Assembly (NCBI RefSeq): GCF_026151205.1
Contig: NC_087077.1
Span: forward strand, 2,420,001 to 2,484,000
Direction of reading: 5' to 3'
Length of the DNA: 64,000 bases
Origin: Bolinopsis microptera
Taxonomy: Eukaryota; Ctenophora; Tentaculata; Lobata; Bolinopsidae
Positions 23,401 to 35,093 of this stretch are shown here, piece by piece; position 1 is the stretch's first letter; the number at the start of each line of letters is the position of its first letter. The notes under the pieces were generated by a model. It ran no database searches. It had not been told where the DNA came from and saw only the letters and a list, made by a program, of their open reading frames with translations. A program made the position numbers and the translations under genes.

Positions 23401-26400
23401 CCACTTGGGAGGATATGAGACATTCCATCGTCGGTATGTGTAGACAAATCTTGGGATTATTTTGATTTATGTCAGTTTCGCTCTCTTGAGTGGGTCGATC
23501 ATGGTCTCCACTCAGTTTATCTGATACATTTTGTTTCAACTGATTATTAGGATTGATATGAGCCAGGTACTATTGTACCAGGTACTATTGGAGGACTATT
23601 AGACTTCCTCTAAGTACTATAAATTTATCTGAACCGCTGAACGTAACCGAGCCACGTGGTTATCATAATAACATGATTCTATACTATTTCAGCGATGTTG
23701 AACTACAACATGTACGGAATTCCATTGGTTGGAGCTAATATCTGCGGATACAAGATCGGAGATGATCCTGACGAGGGTTAGTTTCAAATGATTGTTCAAC
23801 TTCATTTCAACTTTATTTATCATTATAGCGAATTCTAGACCCCTGTTTGGATGCAGTGCAAGCGTTTTATATTAGTTACAGACACAGTACAACTTTTAGG
23901 CGGCCATTATTATTCCCTTCACGAATTATCATGATATAAACTGGTTGCTGGTTACTGGTTACTGGTTACTGGTTACTGGTTACTGGTTACTGGTTACTGG
24001 TTACTGGTTACTGGTTACTGGTTACTGGTTACTGGTTACTGGTTACTGGTTACTGGTTACTGGTTACTGGTTACTCTAAGATTGTGGCACTCACCCTTTC
24101 TTTTCAGCTGGAGAAGAGTTGTGTGTAAGATGGCATCAGCTCGCTACCTTCTACCCTCTAGCTAAAAGATATCCCGCAGTTGTAAGTTTAATATTATATT
24201 TAATGTTAATGTTATATTATATTATAATATAATATAATATAATATAATATTATATAATGTTAATGTTATATTATATTATAATATAATATTATATAATGTT
24301 AATGTTAATGTTATATTATAATATAATATTATATAATGTTAATGTTATATTAAGATTGACTGTCAGACCGGACTAGAGATAAGACCCAGTCTAGTAAACT
24401 GACTCTAAGACTAAGGGTTATCTTATTTAAATTACTGGAATATAATTATAAACTTACCTCATACATATTCTTAAGTTGTGACAGTCATTGAATAAAATCT
24501 TACTTTTTGGAATACTTTCAACAAAATAACTGAAAGAAAGTACATATAATTCAACATTTCATTTGATGTAAATTCAACATCTTAAAAGGTTGAATTTAAA
24601 TCCTGAAAAGATGTTCCAAGTCTGAATTCATAACTGTGTAAACTAAAGAATTGCAGTACCGTGTGTTAATTCACCATTTACGGAGATCAAAATTGTCTTA
24701 ATTTCTAGACGTCAGATACAAGTTACTAGGCCAATGCTAGCTGTTCCTCTAGCCAGCTCTAGGAAATGAGTCTGACTAATTTTAATTTTACTTCTCAAAA
24801 TTCTGGTGAAATTTGCTGCGGTAATTCAGAATTAAAACGTACGTTTGGATGATTGGGTAATTGAGTAATCAGTAGTAGTTGGGTAATCAGTAGTAATTGA
24901 GTAATCAGTATTCATTGGGTAATCAGTAGTAGTTGGGTAATCAGTAGTAATTGGGTAATCAGTAGTAATTGGGTGATCAGTAGTAGTTGGGTAATCAGCA
25001 GTAATTGGGTAATCAGTAGTAATTGGGTGATCAGTAGCTAATAACATAACGTAGTGAGCTAGTTTACTCAACTTTAAAATGTTACTGGATATATTCGGTT
25101 ATGAGCGGGGTAATTTTCATCATGAATAGGACATTTAAAAAATAAAAGATAGAATAATAAAATTCCAGTATTTATAACACGCCTCAATGATAAAAACGTG
25201 ACCGAAAAGACATATTCGATCCACCCAAGCGTGACCTAGTATGGAAAAGTAACATTACGTTAGACTTTAATCACTAAGTACTAATTACTCAGGTATCATA
25301 AATATTTCTCGCAATTGACATTCAGACCCGAGACGCCAAAATGAAAATCGACCTGAGTTACTGATTTCAATTTTTTTCGCCATTTAGTGCACTCTTTGTG
25401 CAATTGTGACCTTTAACAGCTGAAATGGTAACCTCAGTTCTCTCTCTATTCCAAATGTGACAGGTATTGTTCACTCTTAATTCACTGATCACGTGACGTC
25501 TAATTCAGGAGACACAAATGTTGAACTTTGGTAACGACACCGTGAAGAGGATACAGGACGCAGTTGAGCTGAGATACAAGTTGCTACCTACACTTTACAC
25601 ACTGTTTTACAGCGCCCATACCAGAGGTATTGTTAGAATCTATTAATCCTAATTTGTAATATTACTTTGGATTATCTTAGAGTGTTTAATAAAATATGTA
25701 CAAATATAATTTACATGTGCTTTATTAATATAAAAGTGTTAAATAGGTATCATCCTCTCTTCAGGTTTGACAGTGGTATCGCCTCTCTTTTTCGACTACC
25801 TAGATGATAAGAACACGCTGTCTATAGAAACTCAGTTCATGTTTGGTACTGGAATCATGTTTGCTCCCGTTCTCAAACCGGTTAGTTAACACGTTCCATA
25901 TAAATAACAACACGTTATCAACATATTAGCAGTCAAACACCGGCAAACAAATTTATCTGAATATATACTTGGATCAAATTTGTTTTTTTAAACAGTTTGA
26001 CTGTTATCGTTTTTAACGTAATCTATAAGATAATATCTACTGACAAGTGACTAGTAACTAGTAACTAGTAACTAGTAACTAGTAACTAGTAACTAGTAAC
26101 TAGTAACTAGTAACTAGTAACTAGTAACTAGTAACTAGTAACTAGTAACTAGTAACTAGTAACTAGTAATGATTTACTGCTTCAGGGGGTTACAGAACAC
26201 GAGGTGTATTTCCCAAAGGACCTGTGGTACGACTACAACAATCCTAACAATGTCATCGATGGGGTTAATGATCATGGTTAGTAGTTTTAGGGTTCCTAAT
26301 CGTGAATCGAATCGAAATTTTTTTTAAGTACCGTACTTAGTACTTACCTTCCTGGAAATTGAACAAATCTGAACATTTCTCAATAATTCCGAATTCACGT

Positions 26401-28218
26401 CGGTGAAAATGGCACAAAAGTGCTCTAAATAGATATTGTATATTTTATACATTAACCCACCATCTTTTGGTGCTGTTGTTATTGTGGGGAGGCAACACAA
26501 AACAATCACCTCCCTATATTTAGCAACATATATAACATGTCTAAGTTCACATTATCTACAGGTTTGTCTAACCAAAGTGTTAGTCTTGATAAACAAACAT
26601 ACTACGCACGGGGCGGACATATCATAGTTACTCATTTCAGTTCCTTCTCTAACACTAAGGAAACGTTAGTTAACCTACTAAATTTAATTGTTTATAATTT
26701 TGTAGTAAACTTATAAGTTTATTGTGAGTTTATTATATTTACTTATGTATTTATAGATATATTCATTATTCATACAGGGGGCATTAGTCAGTGTGCAAAC
26801 TTGTGGGCTTATAGTTTACCTTTTTGTGATTAATAAATTTACAGACGAGACATACTGTGTAACTCGAGGATTGATCGCCTAAATTTTAGCATTCTGTTGT
26901 TGGCGGCCACGCCATTTCAACGTTAAATTGCCTGTACTATTTTTGGCGAGTATGGTAAAATTCACTTTAAAGGTTCAGTACATATCACTATAAACATGTG
27001 ATATGATTTGTATAACACGTGATATTGCAGTAACGAGAAGGGAGATTACGTATTGGATGTATATCTCAGTGCCTCAGGCCAGAGTTATGGTGAACTGTAC
27101 ACTGATGATGGGGTGTCCATGCACACCATTACACATGACCAGTTTCTGTATGTCAAATTCAACGCCAGCCAGGTAAGAAGATTACTTAATGTCTTAATTA
27201 ATTAGTGTTTAATTAATTAGTAGGATTAGGTAATTTTTGTGAAATGTTTGAGATCTCTGGTTTAATTTTGTTTTATCTTGTCTGTGGACAGCAGTGAGTG
27301 TCGCGGTATAATTTCAGGGTCACAAAATTAATTGAATAAATGATTATACATTGCCCGGATGTAGACCGGACAGAATTTCGTATTTCTTTAATAAAATGAC
27401 TCAAATATTCTAATTTTAACCACTAAAATGTTAAAATTCGGTCTTACCTTTTGAGGAACCTCTTAACTCTAAATATTATACTTGTTGGTAAACAAGTTGG
27501 ATGTTGGTACCGGGGGGTACCAGTCATATAGCGTCCATTCACAAAGTTATCTAATCTTGGAGATAGAGTTAAAGTGTTATAAAATTTAAAATTTATAAAC
27601 CAAGATTCTACAGAAATCAGAGCTGTTTAAATATTATAAATTTCAGGAGCACCTAAGATCAGAAGTAACGTTACGATTCCCTGGTCATGACAACAAAAAC
27701 AAGATACAAGAAATAAACATAAGGTTATTGAATTTGAATATTAAACTTTTACCATTTTTAGTCCAATCAATGATCATTTTGGTCTTAGCTGTCATCAATC
27801 CAATCTGGTATTAGTGATTTAAAATTTGAAATTCTGATAACTGTGATATCACAGAGGTTTGACGAATCACACTAAGGAAGTTGTGGTCGGTGATAGTACG
27901 GATTTATGGGAGAACTTTACCTTCCAGGTTAGTTTTACTCCTTAATAACTTTATTATTTATAAGGTTTTACAGTTGTACATAGTAAATTGTTTTTAGTTG
28001 TGTGGAGAGATTTTATATTCTTGTTTAGAAAAATAAGATAAAATAACCGAAATTATGACACCTTCATGGAAACAATTGAAAGGAAACTAGCACTATGAAA
28101 TTATCAATAAAATACCAAATTAAAACAATAATAACAATAATAACAACAGGACGGAGTGCTATGTGTAAAGTCTCTAGAATTGCCCATAGTAGAGGCATTT
28201 ATGCTCACATACAGATAG
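11417..28218 (+). CDS. Type II membrane trefoil/GH31 glucosidase-like protein, probable pseudoenzyme (25 coding exons)
   Basis: Exons: 11417-11539, 11901-11997, 12579-12658, 12833-12980, 13100-13278, 13499-13686, 13903-14081, 14343-14458, 14857-14967, 18343-18489, 18866-18940, 21514-21596, 21712-21830, 22971-23088, 23297-23433, 23693-23776, 24108-24181, 25509-25626, 25765-25880, 26186-26276, 26562-26664, 27031-27172, 27647-27723, 27855-27927, 28150-28218. They sum to 2847 nt (948 aa plus stop) with every phase matching. Order: cytosolic His/acidic tail; signal anchor about 67-86; P-type trefoil about 101-146; mutarotase-like N domain; GH31 barrel; C-terminal beta domains. This is the layout of maltase-glucoamylase/sucrase-isomaltase, which cleave terminal glucose at the cell surface. 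Nucleophile Asp520 (GLFIDENEPS) and Arg604 (LLLSRSTY) are kept. The acid/base Asp is Glu620 (GHFIKEN), GADICG is GANICG (Asn649), the late His is Tyr683, and the DxD motif reads GKS. Hence family certain, catalysis doubtful. Exon 14 acceptor (CCCAG at 22970) was chosen because an upstream one gives a stop. Confidence 0.9.
11743..11769 (+). repeat. Poly-C run in intron 1
   Basis: 27 consecutive C, in the first intron of the GH31 gene. Such runs are length-unstable and hard to sequence. Confidence 0.9.
15255..15510 (+). repeat. Diverged direct duplication in intron 9
   Basis: About 15255-15350 and 15411-15510 are similar in order and spacing (TCTAACA-AGAATTACA, TGGCATCCGCCC, ATAATGAGCC), roughly 157 bp apart. 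Origin unknown. Confidence 0.6.
15809..16408 (-). mobile_element. Non-LTR retroposon (SINE-like or truncated LINE), 600 bp, with target duplication
   Basis: Flanked by the same 11 bp, ATGAGTAGATA, at 15798-15808 and 16409-16419. The low-coordinate end is a (TACT)n tract, i.e. an (AAGT)n tail on the minus strand, so the element reads right to left. The 5' end has a 26-bp unit containing GGAAAACCCCTTAGCC repeated twice (16352-16403). A 95-codon minus-strand ORF (15836-16123) has no known domain. It is inserted in intron 9 of the GH31 gene. The tail and the variable-length target duplication mark target-primed reverse transcription; the family is not recognised. Confidence 0.75.
16439..17615. 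repeat. CCTCGGCCTCGGT-rich element with GATCGACCGAG ends, split by a LINE
   Basis: Begins GATCGACCGAG (16439-16449) and ends CTCGGTCGATC (17605-17615). Just inside the right end several copies of CCTCGGCCTCGGT occur, and the left end has matching GAGGT..CCTCGG words. A LINE fragment (16548-17405) has been inserted into it. Probably a DNA-transposon relic or a foldback repeat. Confidence 0.5.
16548..17405 (-). mobile_element. 5'-truncated LINE, C-terminal end of the RT ORF
   Basis: Minus-strand reading from about 17405 gives FVAIQKRAIKWINGEPY, then a stretch ending with FRNSFFYRSMLKWNSLP and a stop at 16957. This is the conserved C-terminal tail of jockey/CR1-group LINE reverse transcriptases. 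A 3' UTR and a T-run (A-tail on the minus strand) follow at 16548-16558. Flanks match as a near-perfect target duplication: AAGATTGAAAAC (16536-16547) and AAGATTAAAAC (17406-17416). The retained coding part (110 codons from Met, more upstream) is open. Confidence 0.8.
19434..19604. mobile_element. hAT-like MITE with CAGTGG..TAACG ends
   Basis: Starts CAGTGGCGTAACG and ends CGTTATTCCACTG, inverted repeats with two mismatches. The interior is rich in GGCGCCCCC blocks. Ends of this type are typical of non-autonomous hAT elements; no clear 8-bp duplication is visible. A diverged relative is at about 11058-11235. Confidence 0.55.
19904..19960. repeat. Palindrome in intron 11
   Basis: TACAAATAGAAA..GAAACGGCCGG and the mirrored CCGGTCGTTTCTATTTGTA form an imperfect hairpin with a short GTTGAGTCAAA loop. 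Confidence 0.6.
20070..20252 (+). pseudogene. F-box-like pseudogene fragment
   Basis: One frame reads MLEKLENQILLEIFSK, then after an in-frame stop continues with a Trp-containing stretch ending VRKLDESLWIPDLRSLEH. This is the spacing and content of an F-box (L..ILLEIF........W..V......LW..LR), which binds Skp1 in SCF ubiquitin ligases. One stop interrupts it and another follows. Weakly similar words recur at 20620-20750, suggesting an internal duplication. It lies in intron 11 of the GH31 gene, same strand. Identification rests on the short motif only. Confidence 0.4.
20887..21476 (+). repeat. 59-bp minisatellite, exactly 10 copies, one CACGTG per unit
   Basis: Ten 59-bp units start at 20887, 20946, 21005, 21064, 21123, 21182, 21241, 21300, 21359 and 21418. 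Each begins ACTGATGACACGTGCTTCTA (one starts AGTGATG). A single G/A variant (CTAGACTC or CTAAACTC) alternates irregularly, otherwise copies are near identical. The array ends 37 bp before GH31 exon 12, so it occupies the end of intron 11. Every unit contains the palindromic E-box CACGTG. Confidence 0.95.
22015..22503 (-). CDS. Hypothetical nested antisense gene in GH31 intron 13, 162 aa
   Basis: An ATG-initiated ORF of 162 codons on the strand opposite the host gene; the frame is also open upstream of the ATG to about 22580. The protein is Ser/Pro/Arg-rich and basic, with no signal peptide, membrane segment or known domain: SPSADKKSIF near the start, RPKQGRRSADKVRWGEKKKG in the last third, several SP/TP dipeptides. 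The region is richer in GC than the surrounding intron. About 40 nt after the stop, the minus strand has AATAAA (in GTAAATAAATG, near 21970), a plausible polyadenylation signal. A 114-codon ORF on the plus strand (22088-22432) overlaps and could be its shadow, or the reverse. It may be a genuine nested gene, an exon of one, or a relic of an element. Confidence 0.4.
   Translation of the reverse strand: MSPQSASLTDPPSPSADKKSIFSFYIHEPSNINPFNPSSASTLRKTHHVSMPTLPARPKPMALNNRLSLDNLHRPTQELQKQPSLRPFLITVQSSTGDNTVTEKDTRPKQGRRSADKVRWGEKKKGGMSRLKVCLVSIKRNISCGSVTEESMGRKQPGYYFI
23943..24075 (+). repeat. 7-bp satellite (GGTTACT)19
   Basis: Nineteen 7-bp units, the first a GGTTGCT variant, ending 32 bp before GH31 exon 17. 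Confidence 0.95.
24190..24355 (+). repeat. AT-rich tandem/palindromic tract
   Basis: Repeating TTAATGTTATATTATA and ATAATATAAT blocks in intron 17, forming several overlapping palindromes. Confidence 0.8.
24853..25036 (+). repeat. 18-bp minisatellite, about 10 copies
   Basis: Units of the type TTGGGTAATCAGTAGTAG with scattered substitutions. The minus strand is open through it and would encode TTDYPI-type hexapeptides, but this is an effect of the 18-bp period, not evidence for a gene. Confidence 0.9.
26051..26169 (+). repeat. 7-bp satellite (CTAGTAA)17
   Basis: Seventeen perfect 7-bp units in intron 19, ending 16 bp before exon 20, so they abut the acceptor region of that exon. Confidence 0.95.
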
Positions 28219-28457
28219 CATCAGATTGACCCTCTATGACGACGTTATCGACTCTTTATGACGTCATGTTCTAGCTAATTGGTTAATTAGGTTTGGGGAC
28301 AAAATCTCCAGTGTCGAGTTTTTTGTCCATTTTTGTTTGATGGCCTGCTGATTGTTTCTGTGTGAAATTAATTGAAAGGATGTAAAGAAGAGACGAGCGG
28401 TAAAACTCAAGACTTGAAACTTCCAAGCGGGACTTGACTAAATATTATACCTTTTGT

Positions 28458-30212
<1,755 letters not shown>

Positions 30213-30930
30213 TTAATGATCTGGCCCGGCGCGCGCTACTTCGTAGCACTTGCCATCGGGCCAATAACATTTCGAGAAGAAAGCGGCGCGCACTACTTCG
30301 AAGAAATTAAATTTAGACGAGTAACATCCGTCAAACCAGGACGCGCGCCGAGTTGGACTCATCGACGGTCCTGGAATATATTTGTAGCGCGATGCACTAC
30401 TGGGTCGCGCGCGCGCATCCAATAATGCTTCTCGCAACCACAGATCGGCGAAATGCGAAGGATTGACATCGTGAATCAAAGTGGGAATAACTGTCTTTTG
30501 GCCATGTCGGAGTGTTGTGGAGAACTGGATGGTGACATCATTTGGGCACTTGCCGTGCAGCACTTTCCACATGTGGATGATGGTTGTATCACGTGGTGAC
30601 CCCCACTGTCGCTTCACTATAGTGTCTTCATTATATCGTCTTCACTATATCGTCTTCGACGATACAGGGGGAGCCGCGCACCTCGTGCGCGGCGGGTCAT
30701 ACAACGTATGACAAGATGATGGTATATCGTTCTCTCCTCCGTTGCAACGACATCAAATTTAAGGCCTTCAGTTTCTGCCAGTAGTTTAGATGCTGTATGC
30801 CATCTATTCTCGTTGTGAACGTGCGCTGAACCCCGTCCAGCTGTTGGACGTCTGCACTCTTGGAAATATTCCATAAGAGGCAACAGTACTCGAAATGGCT
30901 TCTGATGAGAGATTTGTAAAGGGTCAGCAT
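30213..30930 (-). pseudogene. LINE A copy 1, 3' (C-terminal) part, split by a MITE
   Basis: Minus-strand reading gives MLTLYKSLIRSHFEYCCLLW and LMSLQRRRERYTII (30930 down to 30723), interrupted by a 131-bp MITE, then TIIHMWKVLHGKCPNDV. This matches the intact LINE A copy at 39149-41209 (MLTLYKSLVRSHLEYCSPLW, SLMSLQRRRERYIVMHMWKI). It continues the RT ORF whose central part lies at 34199-35093. The end below about 30500 diverges from the intact copy and instead resembles 53930-54075. Confidence 0.8.
30584..30714 (+). mobile_element. MITE with TTGTATCACGT ends, copy 3, with 8-bp target duplication
   Basis: 131 bp from TTGTATCACG to CGTATGACAA, same family as 7408-7521. Flanked by a perfect 8-bp duplication GATGATGG at 30576-30583 and 30715-30722. 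The insertion splits the LINE A reading frame, and removing it with one duplication would rejoin it. Eight-bp duplications are typical of hAT and P-type elements. Confidence 0.9.
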
Positions 30931-33900
30931 GGTGACTTTTTTTTTTTTTTTTTAAGAGAGGCTGGGCCAAGATAGCCCACGAGAGGATAGCATTGAGATG
31001 CTCTGCCTACCTCTGGGGTGTGGCAACCTTGGGGAAGGTTGCCGGTGAAATCAGAGTGATTGGTGGAGGATGGTGTAAGATGATATATGAGTCAAAATGA
31101 TACGCTTAAATGCCAGCTGGGTTTGGAAAAGTAAAACGAGACGAGACAGCATATGAAATAATACTTTAAGTCACCCCGGTCTGATCCAGCTCTTCCGGCA
31201 CAATTAAGCGTTTGGTGCGGTTTGCGAAATTGACAATTGTGGTGATGTGTTGGTTGTCGAATATGTCATTGACAGAGAGGTAGTAGTCCTGGAAATATTG
31301 ACCTCTAATTTGGGCAATAGCTGGACACTGTCCAAGGAAGTGTGAGACAGTTTCCTCTCCGTCGCCGCACATAGGACAAGCACTGGTGTTTGATTTGCAA
31401 ATGGTGTGAAGGTGTTTGTTTAAGCCGCAGTGACCCGTGATGAGGTGAACTGCAGTTCTGTAATCTTGTCTGTTTTTGCTGAGTGTAGTGTTGAGGTTTT
31501 TGATGATTTTGGCATGCTTGTGGCCGAGTGTCAGTTTGGTGTGTCTGGGACCGTCAGTTAACCAAGTTTCCTGATTCAGTCTGTTGACTTTGTTGTCGAT
31601 TTGACGCTTGATGTAGGATTGTGGAATTGGACACTTCAAAGTGGATTCACTGGTTGTACCAAGCTTGGCCAGCTCATCTGCTTTTTCGTTCCCCCACAAT
31701 CCGATGTGTGCTGCAATCCATCGTATCTCTAGCGTGTTGTTGGATCCGAGTGCATTAAGAGAGTCGTAACAGTCTCTTGTAGTTCTACTCCGCGTTGAAA
31801 GCGCAGAGATAGCTTGTATAGATGAGAGACTGTCAGACCATATGATGATATGTGTGTTGGTATAGGTAGAGAGATATTTGCAAGCTTCAATGATGGCGGT
31901 GAGCTCTGTTTGGTAAACAGTGCAATAATCAGGGAGCTTGAATGATCTTTCTTCAAGGGTGGTGTTATTGTTGTCAGTTGTGATGATATAGCCAGCCCCG
32001 CATCCTGAGTCTGTGAGTGACCCGTCAGTGTAGCAGGTGATCGTTTCACTGGTAATGTTGTCAATGGTGTTTTGAAGTGAATTTCTATATTCAGTGTTAT
32101 CGGCTCCAGGAGTTGTGACGGTGAAGTGCCGTCCCAGCATCATGGTTGGTGTTGTTAGGTCTCTTGTTGCTCTAGGTGGAATAATGAGATCTGCCATGAA
32201 TTGTTTGTTGATAGTGGTATGATTTTTGATAGTTCCCTTCCTGAAGGCGATAGTTTCAAGAGTGAGGCTGCCATAAGCTTGTAGCCTGGCCGCACCCTTT
32301 GCTGCTTCGCCTTGCAGGAACAGTATGATGTCAGAAGTGTCGGTGAGGTGATTCAATGCGATAAAAGGTGTGCTTGGCATGGCACCAGACATCATTCTGA
32401 GTGCCAATGCCTGAACACGTTTGAGTTTCTTCGCGTTATAGTCCGTTTGAGTGGCCCTGATCCATATACTACAGCAGTAGGATAGGATTGGACGGATGAC
32501 AGCCGTGTACATCCATTTGCATGTTTTGGGGCTCATACCCCATGTGGGGCCGACAGCTCTTCGACATTGCATGAGGGATGCCGTGGCTTTTTTGGTGGTG
32601 TTGATGATATGTTCATTGAAGTTGAGTTTGCTGTCCAAGGTCACTCCTAGAAATTTAGCAGACTTGGAAAGACCTATAATGTTGTTGCCAACTGTTATAG
32701 GTCTTAGAGTCCACTTACTATTCCAGGTAAACATGACTATCTGAGTTTTAAGGGCGCTAATAGATAGCTCTTTGGTTCTGCACCAATTTTCTATCGTTTT
32801 AATAGTTTTGCATGTTCGGTCCCAGATGATGTCTAAATCATCCCCTTCCGCTAGAGACAACAGATCATCCGCAAAGGCTTGCAGGTAACCCGGGATGTCT
32901 TTTGCGGTAAAGGAAAGGAGATCGTCGACTACCAGGTTCCAGAGAAAAGGAGAGAGAATGCCTCCTTGGGGGCAACCTCGCCTGATCCGTACCCTTCTCG
33001 ACTTATCCTTATGATTTAGTGTGATGAATCGATTGGTTACCATGTTGATGATCCACTGCGCTGTAGCCAAGTCCACTTTCGTAGCCTTGACTGCTTCAGA
33101 GATAGCCTTGAACGAGACATTGTCGAAGGCGCCCTCTATATCTAGAAAGACACCTAGGACATATCCTTTCTTGGCTATTCTGCGCTCAATGGTGTGAGTA
33201 ACTTTATGAAGTGCCGCTTCTGTGGAGCAGCCCTTCTTAAAGCCGAATTGTCGTTTGTTGATATCATTAGCTATGTTGAGGTCATGTTGCATATGCCATA
33301 AGATCACTTTCTCCTGCAACTTTAACATCACAGGCGAAAGAGTGATCGTTCGAAATGACTTAGCTTTGTTGTAGTCGGTTTTTCCAGGCTTAGGGAGAAA
33401 GATTCCAAGAGAGTCCCTCCACAAAGTTGGTATGTGTTGCGTTTCATGGTTTTTTGTCATAATGTTTTTTGTTATGTCTTTGATATGAGCCCAGGCTTTC
33501 TGGAATATGATAGGTTTTAGAGTGTCAGGTCCTGCAGCCTTCAAGGGATCGAAGGATAGGAGAGCCTTTTCGATTCTTTCAGGGCTGTAGATTTTGTCTA
33601 GTAAGTCTGTGGAGATGGGTAAGGGGCAGAGAGGCGGAACTGGCGGATCAGTAACACTCTCCTTGAAGTGGGTTTGTGTCATGACCTCCAGTGTCTCCTC
33701 TGCGTTTTTGGTGAGTTCGCCATTTGGTTCATAAACGGCCTCAAGTTTGTTATTGGTGTCAGTACAGGTTTTCAGAATCTTGTTCATCCTTCCAGATTCC
33801 TTAACCGATTCTGTGTCTGCGCAGAATTTCCGCCACGCATTGCGCTGGGAGTTGGACAGGATCTTGTTGTATTGCTTGTTGCTTTCTCTAAGAGCGAGCC

Positions 33901-34207
33901 ACGAAGCATCAGTTTTGATTCGACGAGCTGTGATGAGTTTGCGTCTTATACCCCTCTGTGCTTCCTCAACTTCTCGAGTTAGCCAGGGTGGTTTTCTGAC
34001 AGCGCTGGAGATGTAAGTAATGGGACATGCCTCCTCGAAGGCCGCTCGGAGAGCAGTATTAATGGTGTTAACTTTGTGATCAATGTCGTGTGGTGTGTTA
34101 ACGCAGGTGTTGTGGAGATCATTGTTGTTGTAAAGAATCTCGTCAAATTTCGCCCAGTCAGTGTTCTTGACTAGGCGTATTTGTCTTGGTTCTTTTTTGG
34201 TGACTTT
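30931..34207 (-). mobile_element. LINE B, RNase H-bearing non-LTR retrotransposon, 5'-truncated, inserted in LINE A
   Basis: The element body is 30940-34198, flanked by GGTGACTTT on both sides (30931-30939 and 34199-34207). A T-run right after the left duplication is its A-tail. The frame (31166 up to 34198) encodes: pre-RT region; reverse transcriptase with GVFLDIEGAFDNV, RRGCPQGGILSPFLWNL and the catalytic AFADDLL; RNase H with CYTDGSLTDSGCGAGY, YQTELTAIIEA, IIWSDSLSSIQAI and WIAAHIGLWGNEKADELAK; and a C-terminal zinc motif CPMCGDGEETVSHFLGQC. RNase H plus this layout places it near the I/R1/LOA group. The endonuclease and ORF1 are missing, so it is a dead-on-arrival copy with an open frame. 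Confidence 0.92.
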
Positions 34208-35093
34208 GTTCCTCGTTTTAAACGCACTCAGAACCCAAGCAGCAACTTTACGAGCACGTTCGGCTATAAGGGTAACGTGGGGACTCCAGGATAAGTCAGC
34301 TGAAACCATCACCCCTAAATCTTTAACCATTTTGGAAGGGTATAACATGTTGCCGTCTGAGACTTGGTATACTTGGGTTAGGATGGCAAATGGGTGGTCT
34401 AGCAACGTGTTACTGTTTTGAGGACAATGTTTATGGACAAGTAGCTCTAATTTATTCTCGTGAAGTGCCATGTTGTTGCATTTTGCCCATTTAACGACAC
34501 AGTTAAGATCATGCTGTAATATCTCAGCATCTGCTAGACTATAGATGTGCTGTAGAATTCGGGTATCATCTGCAAAGAACCTGATGATTGATCCGGTGAC
34601 ACTCAAATTCATGTCGTTGATAAAAAGTATAAAAAGCAACAGACCCAAAACAGTTCCTTGAGGCACTCCGCTAAGGATTACAGCAGCAAGTGATGACACT
34701 CCATCCAGTACTACACACTGCTTGCGGTTAGTCAAGAAGGATTCGATCCATTTTATCAGATTTCGTGGAACCCCATCCGTTTCATTTTCAGAAGAAGCAA
34801 CCGGTGATCCACTTTATCAAAAGCAATTTCGCGAAGTCCAGTTAAATGGCGTCTGTGTCAGCATTGTTAACCAAGCCTTGCACTATGCCATCCACATGAC
34901 TCAGCAGTTGGGTCAGACAGCTCCTCCCTGAACGAAACCCGTGCTGGTTGTCACAGAGTTGCTGATTCTTCTCTATGAAGTCAACCATTACTCCCCGGAG
35001 AACACGTTCATACACTTTTATGATATGAGACGTGAGAGCAACTGGCCGGTAATTCGCAGCTCTGGCTCGCAGCTGTCTAACTTTGATGCACAA
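34199..35093 (-). pseudogene. LINE A copy 1, central reverse transcriptase part
   Basis: Contains AANYRPVALTSHIIKVYERV and QHGFRSGRSCLTQLLSHVDG (34842-35093), then after a frameshift SGVPQGTVLG, FADDTRI and AAWVLSAFKTRNKVT (up to 34199). The long ORF reported from 34735 to 31166 is therefore a chimera: its first ~180 codons are LINE A and the rest is LINE B, joined in frame by the insertion. Confidence 0.88.

Noticed and set aside
24832-25071. ORF with TTDYPI-type repeats
   Set aside because: An 18-bp minisatellite gives a six-residue period; no start context, no flanking coding sequence.
33668-34421. Plus-strand ORFs of 86-104 codons
   Set aside because: Antisense shadows of the LINE B and LINE A reverse transcriptase frames.
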